Below, piece after piece: positions 1 to 5,590 of a DNA stretch of 6,898 nt (within the stretch, counting starts at the first letter, position 1; each line of letters starts with the position of its first letter). Under the pieces are notes generated by a model, which was not told the origin of the DNA, ran no database searches, and saw only the letters and a program-made list of their open reading frames with translations. A program made the position numbers and the translations under genes. The DNA is from Rhizobiaceae bacterium (GTDB taxonomy: Bacteria; Pseudomonadota; Alphaproteobacteria; Rhizobiales; Rhizobiaceae): assembly GCA_020696915.1 (NCBI GenBank), contig JAJFMR010000153.1:1-6898 (forward strand). Reading direction: 5' to 3'.

Positions 1-372
1 CCACGGGTCGGATTCCTGGCCGCGGATGAAGTCGAACGAGTTGTACCGCGTGTGATAGGTCGCGCCGCCGTCTTCCCAGTAATGGTAGTGATCGGAGATC
101 AGGTGCGAATAGGCGCCGGCCGTCTTCAGCAGCTCGGGAAACGAGTTGTCGAACGGCTCCAGCGGTCCCCAGCTGCGGTGCAGGAAGGTGTGGCGGCCGG
201 TCTGCATGTCCCGGCGCGCCGGCATGCAGGGCATCGAGCCGATGTAATGGTTGTCGAAGGCGACGCACTTCGCGGCCAGGCGTCTGAAGTTCGGCGTCTC
301 GAGGATCTTGCCTCCATAAGGCTCCAGCATCAGACGGTTGATGGAGTCGAAGAGAAGGAAGACGGCTTTCAT
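1..372 (-). CDS. Sulfatase (formylglycine type), N-terminal 124 residues; 3' end beyond window
   Basis: Hydrolyses a sulfate ester, releasing sulfate; the substrate is unknown. The frame opens at ATG 372 and stays open to base 1, where the window cuts it. CMPAR at residues 49-53, followed by TGR at 58-60, matches the C-x-P-x-R...TG signature in which the Cys is converted to formylglycine, the catalytic nucleophile. Asp9 in FDS is the probable N-terminal metal ligand; many sulfatases have Asp-Asp here, and this one has Asp-Ser. A His/Tyr/Asp-rich stretch (HYHYWEDGG) near residues 96-104 resembles a subgroup I associate with rhizobia. There is no signal peptide, so the enzyme should be cytoplasmic. 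An AGGG (379-382) sits six bases before the start. It follows the ATPase gene after 45 bases on the same strand, so it is probably the fifth gene of the transporter operon. A phosphonate or phosphate monoester hydrolase of the same superfamily is the main alternative. Confidence 0.9.
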   Translation of the reverse strand, partial: MKAVFLLFDSINRLMLEPYGGKILETPNFRRLAAKCVAFDNHYIGSMPCMPARRDMQTGRHTFLHRSWGPLEPFDNSFPELLKTAGAYSHLISDHYHYWEDGGATYHTRYNSFDFIRGQESDPW

Positions 373-417
373 GGTCGCACCCTGCTGTTGGTCCGTGTTG
401 CTGGCTCGCCCGTCGCC

Positions 418-1479
418 TCAGTCGATGCGGCGTTTGCTCTGCGGGTCGAACAGGTGAATGTGATTGGGCTCGAAGACGAGCCGAACTGTCTCGCCGTCCC
501 CGATGCGGCGCACCTCGGGAAGCCTGACCTTCACCGGCCTGCCTTCGATCTCCGCATTGACCAGCATGGTCTCGCCGAGGTTCTCCGACAACACGACCCG
601 CGCGGGGACGCCGGTTTCGGCGACGCGGATATGGCTGGGCCTGATCCCCGCGACGACGTCGCCTGCCGCGCGCTCGCTGCGATGCGTCAGCGCGATCCGT
701 TCGCCGGCCAGGATGACCGCCCCGTCCTCGAACCGGCCGGGAAGCAGGTTCATCGGAGGACTGCCAATGAAGGCCGCGACCGCGAGGTTGTCGGGCCGGT
801 TGAAGACATCGTCCGGCGTGCCGACCTGGACGATCTCTCCGTCCAGGAACACCGCCATGCGGTCGGCGATCGTCATCGCCTCTTCCTGGTCGTGCGTGAC
901 GTAGACTGTGGTGACATCAAGGCTGCGGTGCAGCCGCTTCAGCTCCACGCGGGTTTCCAGCCTGAGCTGCGCGTCGAGGTTCGACAGCGGCTCGTCGAGC
1001 AGGAAGAGCCTGGGCCTTCGAACGATGGCGCGGGCCAGCGCGCAGCGCTGCTGCTGGCCGCCCGAGAGCTGGCCCGGGCGGCGGTGCAGCAGATGGTCGA
1101 TCCTGACGCGCCTTGCCGCCTCCAGCACCAGCGGCGGAATTTGCGAGCGCGGCACGCCGTCCATCCTGAGCGGGAAGCCGATGTTCTGCTCAACCGTCAT
1201 GTGCGGGTAGAGCGCGTAGTTCTGGAACACCATCGCCACGTTGCGTTCGCCCGGCTCCGCATGGGTCACGTCCTGGCCGTCGACCGTCATCGTGCCTGCG
1301 TCCGGCGTCTCCAGGCCGGCGATGACGCGCAGCGTCGTCGACTTGCCCGAGCCGGACGGCCCGAGCAGCGCGAAGAACTCCTGCGCCTCGATGTCCAGGT
1401 CGATGCCCTTGAGCGCCTGGAAGGAGCCGTAGTCCTTGCGGATGCCGCGCAGCGTGACGCGTCCCTTGCCGTCGCTCAT
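418..1479 (-). CDS. CUT1-type sugar ABC transporter ATP-binding protein (MalK/UgpC-like)
   Basis: Cytoplasmic ATPase that powers the importer by pairing with both permeases. At 353 residues it has the family's usual size. Visible motifs are Walker A GPSGSGKST (40-48), Q-loop Gln86 in VFQNYALYPHMTV, signature LSGGQ (138-142), Walker B LFLLDEP (158-164), D-loop SNLDAQLR and H-loop His196 in VTHDQEE. The C-terminal part from about residue 240 (GSPPMNLLPG, then AGIRPSHI and LVFEPNHIHLFD) is a TOBE/MalK regulatory domain. The ATG at 1479 was chosen because AAGGGAGG (1489-1496) lies nine bases upstream and the start overlaps the permease stop as ATGA, indicating translational coupling. A longer open frame runs upstream to 2004 but overlaps the permease and carries no family sequence. 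All catalytic motifs are intact. MalK-type ATPases can serve several importers, so substrate cannot be inferred from this gene alone. Confidence 0.97.
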   Translation of the reverse strand: MSDGKGRVTLRGIRKDYGSFQALKGIDLDIEAQEFFALLGPSGSGKSTTLRVIAGLETPDAGTMTVDGQDVTHAEPGERNVAMVFQNYALYPHMTVEQNIGFPLRMDGVPRSQIPPLVLEAARRVRIDHLLHRRPGQLSGGQQQRCALARAIVRRPRLFLLDEPLSNLDAQLRLETRVELKRLHRSLDVTTVYVTHDQEEAMTIADRMAVFLDGEIVQVGTPDDVFNRPDNLAVAAFIGSPPMNLLPGRFEDGAVILAGERIALTHRSERAAGDVVAGIRPSHIRVAETGVPARVVLSENLGETMLVNAEIEGRPVKVRLPEVRRIGDGETVRLVFEPNHIHLFDPQSKRRID

Positions 1480-2336
1480 CGGCGGCCGCCTCCCTTGACC
1501 GCGCCCACGGTGAGGCCCTTGACGATCTGCCGCTGCGCCGCGAACCCTATGATGATCATCGGCAGCATGGCGATCAGCGCCGCCGCGCTCAGCTTCGCCC
1601 ACAGCGTCTGCTCGACCGACACGAAATTGTACATGGCGACCGTCACCGGCCGCACCGTGTTGCCGCCGAGCTGCACAGCGAACAGGAATTCGTTCCAGGC
1701 GTTGAGGAAGACGAAGATGACGGTGACCGCGATGCCGCCGCGCACCTGCGGCAGGATTACGTGCCACAGCGCCTGGAAGCGGCTCGCCTTGTCGAGGAAG
1801 GCCGCTTCCTCCATCTCGCGCGGGATGTCCTCCATGTAGGAGACCATCAGCCAGATCGCGAAGGGCAGCGAGAAGGTCAGGTAGACGATGACCATGCCCT
1901 GGTAGGTGTCCAGCCAGCCGACCCGGTTGAGGATCAGGAAGTAGGGGATCACCAGCCCGACCGGCGGCACCATCTGCGTCACCAGCGTGTAGAAGCCGAG
2001 CCATTTCTTGCCGCGCAGCCTGAGTCGCGCGAACGCGTAGGCGCAGGGCACGGCGAGCACGACGGTCAGCACCGTGGTGAGCCCCGACACGATGAACGAG
2101 GTGGTGAAGCTCGGCAGGATCGAGAAGCCGCCGACCAAAGCGTCGCGGTAGTTCAGAAGGGTCGGCTCGAAGAACAGGCGCGGCGGATAGGCCAGCACCT
2201 CGGTCTCCGACTTCAGCGACACCACCACCGCCCAGAAGACCGGGAACGCCCAGACGAAAAAAAGCAGCCCGGCGGCGGCGTAGAGCACGATGTTGCGGCG
2301 CAGCCTCGCCGCCTTGTGCCGGTTGGCCGCAGCCAT
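1476..2336 (-). CDS. Sugar ABC transporter permease 2 (MalG/UgpE-like)
   Basis: Inner-membrane permease of 286 residues and second half of the transport channel. About six hydrophobic segments are visible, roughly at residues 16-40, 80-103, 115-136, 147-167, 201-222 and 250-266. Family marks include VTQMVPPVGLVIPYF, FLNAWNEFLFA and the C-terminal QRQIVKGLTVGAVKG. The ATPase-contacting EAA loop lies at 177-196 (EAAFLDKAS...VILP). The glycine usually found at its seventh position is Lys183. The ATG at 2336 is chosen because GAGGA (2344-2348) sits seven bases upstream and the start shares its A with the stop of permease 1 (TGATG). The frame is open further upstream to 2909, but that part only shadows permease 1. 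The stop overlaps the ATPase start by four bases. Confidence 0.95.
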   Translation of the reverse strand: MAAANRHKAARLRRNIVLYAAAGLLFFVWAFPVFWAVVVSLKSETEVLAYPPRLFFEPTLLNYRDALVGGFSILPSFTTSFIVSGLTTVLTVVLAVPCAYAFARLRLRGKKWLGFYTLVTQMVPPVGLVIPYFLILNRVGWLDTYQGMVIVYLTFSLPFAIWLMVSYMEDIPREMEEAAFLDKASRFQALWHVILPQVRGGIAVTVIFVFLNAWNEFLFAVQLGGNTVRPVTVAMYNFVSVEQTLWAKLSAAALIAMLPMIIIGFAAQRQIVKGLTVGAVKGGGRR

Positions 2337-3220
2337 CAGCTGGTCCTCGCAGTGCGCATGTAGAACAGCGCGCCCGACACGATCATCGTCAGCACCAGCA
2401 GCGCCACGGCCAGCGCCGAGCCGTAGCCGAAGTCGAGCGTCACGAAGGAGGTGCGGTAGGCGTAGAGATTGAGAATTTCGGTCGCCGTGCCCGGCCCGCC
2501 GCCGGTTGCCGCGAAGATCGCGGCAAAGGCCGACAGCGCGATCATCGCCCGCATGATCACGACGATGACCAGTGCCGGGCGGATCAGCGGCAAGGTGATG
2601 TGCCAGAAGCGCTGCAAGGCATTGGCGCGGTCGATGCGCGCCGCCTCGTAGACGTCGGGCGGCAGCGCCGCCAGGCTGGCCAGCAGCACCAGGAAGGCGA
2701 AAGGCGTCCACTGCCAGGTGTGGATGATGATCACCGACACCAGCGCCGGAGTCGGCGCGCCCAGCCAGTTGACGGGACCGAGTCCCAGCCAGCGCACGAC
2801 GAAGTCGAGGATGCCGAAATTCGGGGCGAACATCAGCGTGCGGAAGAACAGGCCGACCACCACCGGCGCCAGCACGATCGGCAGGATGGCGACGATGCGG
2901 AACATCCACTGGCCGGCAGGGATGCGCAGCACCAGCAGCGCCAGCCCGAGGCCGACGGCCACCTGCAGCACCACCGTCGCGAGCGTGTAGATCGCGGTCA
3001 GTCCGATCGAATGCCAGAAACCGCCGTCGCCGATCATGCGCCGGTAGTTGTCGAGCCCCGCGAAGCCGTCGAGGAACGGCATCGCCAGGTTGATGTTCTG
3101 GAACGAGCTCCAGAACAGGTAGACGAGCGGGAAGGTCGTCGTCAGGACGAGGACGACGAGGCTGGGCGCGACGAGCAGCGCGGCGAAGCTGCCTTCCTTG
3201 CGAAACGCCGCGCTCCTCAT
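2336..3220 (-). CDS. Sugar ABC transporter permease 1 (MalF/UgpA-like)
   Basis: Inner-membrane permease of 294 residues and first half of the channel. Hydrophobic segments lie at about 12-37, 72-98, 107-129, 158-184, 213-238 and 264-287. The EAA loop is at 192-211 (EAARIDRAN...ITLP); the usual glycine at its seventh position is Arg198. GGPGTATEILNLYAY near 240-255 is typical of the UgpA/MalF branch. The ATG at 3220 gives the normal short cytoplasmic N terminus before the first membrane segment (FAALLVAPSLVVLVL). The frame is open upstream to 3298, but that start would overlap the binding-protein gene by 50 bases and add a non-family Arg-rich leader. The ribosome site is weak, a G-rich run about ten bases upstream. 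It follows the binding-protein stop after 28 bases and ends with a one-base overlap with permease 2. Confidence 0.95.
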   Translation of the reverse strand: MRSAAFRKEGSFAALLVAPSLVVLVLTTTFPLVYLFWSSFQNINLAMPFLDGFAGLDNYRRMIGDGGFWHSIGLTAIYTLATVVLQVAVGLGLALLVLRIPAGQWMFRIVAILPIVLAPVVVGLFFRTLMFAPNFGILDFVVRWLGLGPVNWLGAPTPALVSVIIIHTWQWTPFAFLVLLASLAALPPDVYEAARIDRANALQRFWHITLPLIRPALVIVVIMRAMIALSAFAAIFAATGGGPGTATEILNLYAYRTSFVTLDFGYGSALAVALLVLTMIVSGALFYMRTARTS

Positions 3221-3248
3221 GCCCGCCGCGCCCCCGGGTCTGAGTCCG

Positions 3249-4658
3249 TCAGCCCTTGAGGATGCCGTCGATGCGCGCCTGCGCCTCGCGCAGCGCATCC
3301 TTCCCCGAGGCCTGGCCGACCAGCGTCGCCTGGATCGCGGTCGCCATCGTCTCGCCGACCGCCGGCCATTGCGGCAGCCGCGGCCGCCAGTCCACGTCGG
3401 TGTCTTCCGCGAAGGATTGCGTCGTGGCCTCGATCAAATTGTCGCCCAGCTTGGCGATCTCGGCGCGGTAGGCTTCGTCGTTCCACAGCGAGGTGCGATT
3501 GACGCCTGAGCGCTTGTAGGCGCCCGGGAAAGCGTGTGAGGTCGCCGCCTGCGTCTCCTTCGATGCTGCCCACTGCAGGAACAGCCAGGTTGCCGTCTTC
3601 TCCTTCTCGGGCAGCGCCGCGTTGATCGGAAAACTCCAGTTCCAGATCGACGTGCAGCGCTTGCCGGACGGTCCTTTCGGCCAGCGCGCGAAGGCGACCT
3701 TGCCGACCACCTTTGATTTCGCAGGGTCGGCGATCACCGCTGCCGAGCTGTGCGCGTCGATGTAGGAGCCGAGCGTGCCCTGGCCGAAGGCGTCGGCGAT
3801 GTCCGGCCAGTTCCAGTTCTCGACGCCGCTCGGCGAATATGTGGTGAGCAACTGCACATACCAGTCGAGCGCGGCGAGCGCCTGCTCGCTGTCGACCACC
3901 AGGCGCTCGCCGTCGAACCACTCGCCGCCGAACTCGCGGAAGATCGAGGGATAGATGTACATGTTCTGGCCGGCGCCCTTGAAGCCGCGCAGCGCGGCAC
4001 CCCACAGCCGGTTGCCCGGATCGTGCACGGCCTTGGCGTTGGCGACATATTCCTCCAGCGTCTCCGCCGCCTTCAGGCCGCGCTCGGCATAGACGTCCTT
4101 GCGGTAGACCTGCACCGTAGCCTCGCCGTCGAAGGGCATGCCGTAGGGTTTGCCGTCGATCGAGGTGGAGCCGCGCCAGCCCTCGAGAATGTCCTCGTAG
4201 TCGAACCATGCCTGGTCCGTGCGTTTGGCGTCTCCGAGATAGAGGTCGAGCGGATCGACCCAGCCGTTTGCGACATAGAGGTCGTAATACATCGGGTCGG
4301 CGGCGTGGCTCGCCCAGGTGCCGGTCTTGGACGACAGGTCGAGCACCGCCTTTTGCCGGATCTGGCCGGGAGGCGTCATCTCGAGGCGCGCGTTGATCCC
4401 GGTCATCTGGTTGAAGGCGGGCAGCACTGCGTCGAGATTGTTGAAATAGCCGGCCGGCGTCACGCCGATGGTGATGCTGGCGCCTTCGGCCTGCCGCCAG
4501 TCGATCTTTGCGTTGGCGAAGGACGACGTGTCCATGCCCTGCGCTTGCGCCCGCGCCCGGCGTGTCAGGATCCCCGGCGCGGCCAGCACCGCCAGACCCG
4601 ACGCGGCGCCTTTCAGCACTGTGCGGCGGCCGAGAGAAGTTGTCCTGCGTTCGGTCAT
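3249..4658 (-). CDS. Extracellular sugar-type solute-binding protein (family 1), Tat-like signal
   Basis: Periplasmic receptor of 469 residues that captures the substrate and delivers it to the two permeases. The N terminus has a twin-arginine-like motif, GRRTVLK (residues 10-16), a hydrophobic stretch to about 31, and a probable cleavage after ARA (35-37), suggesting export in folded form. The mature part resembles MalE/UgpB-type proteins of CUT1 importers: ITIGVTPAGYFNNLDAVLPAF opens the first lobe, and WVDPLDLY, GKPYGMPFDGEATV and a C-terminal YRAEIAKLGDNLIEATTQS are in family style. The ligand is not predictable from these residues. The ATG at 4658 is preceded by a strong GGGAGGAA (4665-4672) with six bases between. 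It is the first gene of the operon and is read away from the regulator at 4832. A longer frame over the same stretch (3217-4854) is out of phase and lacks family sequence. Confidence 0.95.
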   Translation of the reverse strand: MTERRTTSLGRRTVLKGAASGLAVLAAPGILTRRARAQAQGMDTSSFANAKIDWRQAEGASITIGVTPAGYFNNLDAVLPAFNQMTGINARLEMTPPGQIRQKAVLDLSSKTGTWASHAADPMYYDLYVANGWVDPLDLYLGDAKRTDQAWFDYEDILEGWRGSTSIDGKPYGMPFDGEATVQVYRKDVYAERGLKAAETLEEYVANAKAVHDPGNRLWGAALRGFKGAGQNMYIYPSIFREFGGEWFDGERLVVDSEQALAALDWYVQLLTTYSPSGVENWNWPDIADAFGQGTLGSYIDAHSSAAVIADPAKSKVVGKVAFARWPKGPSGKRCTSIWNWSFPINAALPEKEKTATWLFLQWAASKETQAATSHAFPGAYKRSGVNRTSLWNDEAYRAEIAKLGDNLIEATTQSFAEDTDVDWRPRLPQWPAVGETMATAIQATLVGQASGKDALREAQARIDGILKG

Positions 4659-4664
4659 GTCGCT

Positions 4665-4672
4665 TTCCTCCC
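4665..4672 (-). promoter_or_regulatory. Strong Shine-Dalgarno for the binding-protein gene
   Basis: GGGAGGAA on the minus strand, six bases before the ATG at 4658. It is among the best ribosome sites in the window, fitting the need for more binding protein than permease. It fixes the start of the first operon gene. Confidence 0.75.
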
Positions 4673-4680
4673 AGTGTGCG

Positions 4681-4699
4681 ACGGCGGAATGAGCGCCGT
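4681..4699. repeat. 6-bp inverted repeat just upstream of the operon ribosome site
   Basis: ACGGCG (4681-4686) and CGCCGT (4694-4699) are exact reverse complements around seven bases. In the operon mRNA they could form a short GC stem ending eight bases before the GGGAGGAA site. A 6-bp arm is short and may arise by chance in GC-rich DNA. No function is shown. Confidence 0.35.
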
Positions 4700-4742
4700 T
4701 TCGGTTTGGCCAGGTGCGCCTTTCCGTTCCTTCCGGGGCGAT

Positions 4743-4775
4743 GGCGTCGGATGACAGGGATTCCAGTCCGACGCC
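4743..4775. repeat. Perfect 9-bp inverted repeat with 15-nt spacer in the divergent intergenic region
   Basis: GGCGTCGGA (4743-4751) and TCCGACGCC (4767-4775) are exact reverse complements separated by 15 bases. The repeat lies 84-117 bases upstream of the binding-protein ATG, in non-coding DNA between two divergent genes. As DNA it could be a bipartite operator, since the arms are 24 bp apart start to start, a little over two helical turns. As RNA it could form a stable leader hairpin in the operon mRNA. No T-run follows on either strand, so it is not an intrinsic terminator. Confidence 0.6.
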
Positions 4776-4813
4776 GAAGGTGAGAAAGGCCTTGGCTTAA
4801 CATTCCAAAAATA

Positions 4814-4823
4814 CTAACTTTAG
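4814..4823. promoter_or_regulatory. Small AT-rich palindrome, candidate repressor site
   Basis: CTAA-CT-TTAG is a two-fold symmetric 10-mer with an asymmetric two-base centre. Weaker symmetry extends outward to AAA (4807-4809) and TTT (4828-4830). It sits between the proposed -10 and -35 of the operon promoter and touches the AGGA ribosome site of the regulator, so a bound protein could affect both directions. GntR-family dimers bind short palindromes of this size. No binding evidence exists, and it is one of several symmetric words here. Confidence 0.25.
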
Positions 4824-4825
4824 GA
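4822..4825 (+). promoter_or_regulatory. Shine-Dalgarno AGGA deciding the regulator start
   Basis: AGGA lies six bases before the ATG at 4832. The alternative in-frame ATG at 4853 has no purine-rich site in front of it. This favours the longer start. Confidence 0.5.
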
Positions 4826-4831
4826 CGTTTA

Positions 4832-5578
4832 ATGCAAGCGGCATTTTTGGCCATGACGACGCTGTTCGACCGGGTTCCGATCCCGCTCTATGTGCAGATC
4901 GCCGACCTGATGCGTCAGCGGATCGCCAGGGGCGTGTGGCCGCGCGGCCGTGCCGTTCCCACCATCGAGAAGCTCATGGAAGAGTTCGACGTGGCCCGCG
5001 TCACCATCCGCCAGGCGATCCAGCTGCTCGCGCAGGATGGCCTGCTGCTGCCGCAGCGCGGCCGCGGCACCTTCGTGACGGCGGAGCCGACGCGTGAGCG
5101 GCGGCTGCTCGTTCATTCGTCGCTCGAAGACCTCGTCGCCATGTATCGCGGCGACACGCCCGACCTGTCGCACATCGTCGAGACGTGCGACGCGCCGCTG
5201 CTTTTGGAGCAGGACGGCACGGCGGCGCCTGGCTATCACCACCTGCGGCGGGTTCACTCGCGCGCCGGTGAACGCTACTGCGTCGTGTCGCTCTATATCG
5301 ACGACCGGGTTTTCGCCATCGCGCCTGACCGCTTCCGCCGCGAGGTCGCCATTCCCCTGCTGGGGTCGCTGCCCGGTGTCGAAATCGCGCGGGCGCGCCA
5401 GACGCTGCACATCGCCACCGCCGACATGGAGATCGCCCGTGAGCTGCAGGTGCCGCTCAACTCGCCGGTCGGCGAGGTGCGAAGGATCTTCAACAATCCC
5501 GACGGATCGGTCCTCTATCTGGCCGAAGCCACCTATCGCGGCGATTACATCCGCTTCGAGATGGACCTGAAGCCCTGA
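4832..5578 (+). CDS. GntR/HutC-family transcriptional regulator (winged helix + UTRA)
   Basis: DNA-binding regulator of 248 residues, the usual HutC length. The N-terminal winged helix spans about 17-84: PLYVQIADLMRQRI opens it, VARVTIRQAIQLL (54-66) is the recognition-helix region, and LLLPQRGRGTFVT is the wing. The common LPSERELAE motif is replaced by VPTIEKLMEEF. The C-terminal UTRA ligand domain covers about 100-245, with the typical ends LHIATADMEIARELQVP and VLYLAEATYRGDYIRFEMDL. The ATG at 4832 is supported by AGGA six bases upstream; the ATG at 4853 would remove seven residues and leave the domain intact. It is transcribed away from the importer operon across 173 bases, the common layout for a local repressor whose ligand is the imported compound or a product of it. 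That role is inferred. Confidence 0.93.
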   Translation: MQAAFLAMTTLFDRVPIPLYVQIADLMRQRIARGVWPRGRAVPTIEKLMEEFDVARVTIRQAIQLLAQDGLLLPQRGRGTFVTAEPTRERRLLVHSSLEDLVAMYRGDTPDLSHIVETCDAPLLLEQDGTAAPGYHHLRRVHSRAGERYCVVSLYIDDRVFAIAPDRFRREVAIPLLGSLPGVEIARARQTLHIATADMEIARELQVPLNSPVGEVRRIFNNPDGSVLYLAEATYRGDYIRFEMDLKP

Positions 5579-5590
5579 ACGAAATGGCGG

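Larger units (their letters stand above)
4808..4837 (-). promoter_or_regulatory. Possible operon promoter (TTGCAT, 18 bases, TATTTT)
   Basis: On the minus strand, TTGCAT (4837-4832) and TATTTT (4813-4808) are spaced 18 bases apart in the only clearly AT-rich island of the intergenic region. The -10 matches TATAAT at four of six positions and the -35 matches TTGACA at three of six, so this is weak. Transcription would start near 4801 and give a leader of roughly 140 bases containing both inverted repeats. A plus-strand pair, TTGGCT (4792-4797) and TAACTT (4815-4820), also exists but would start transcription after the regulator's own ribosome site, so I do not call it. Confidence 0.3.

Noticed and set aside
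52..1839. 595-codon open frame on the plus strand opposite sulfatase, ATPase and permease 2
   Set aside because: It runs antisense through well-supported genes, is rich in Arg, Ala, His and Asp, and shows no domain. It is an expected shadow in GC-rich DNA.
3221..3298. Upstream start extending permease 1 by 26 residues
   Set aside because: It would overlap the binding-protein gene by 50 bases and add an Arg-rich leader before the normal N terminus.
3750..4754. 334-codon plus-strand frame opposite the binding-protein gene
   Set aside because: It is antisense to a strongly supported gene and shows no recognisable motif.
4786..4793. AAGGCCTT palindrome as an operator
   Set aside because: An 8-bp perfect palindrome of this composition is common by chance, and it lacks extended symmetry.
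3217..4854. 545-codon minus-strand frame overlapping the binding-protein gene
   Set aside because: It is out of phase with the family-matching frame and its translation is Arg-rich without any domain.
4829..5410. 193-codon minus-strand frame opposite the GntR regulator
   Set aside because: The plus strand there encodes an intact winged-helix/UTRA protein; the minus frame has no motif.
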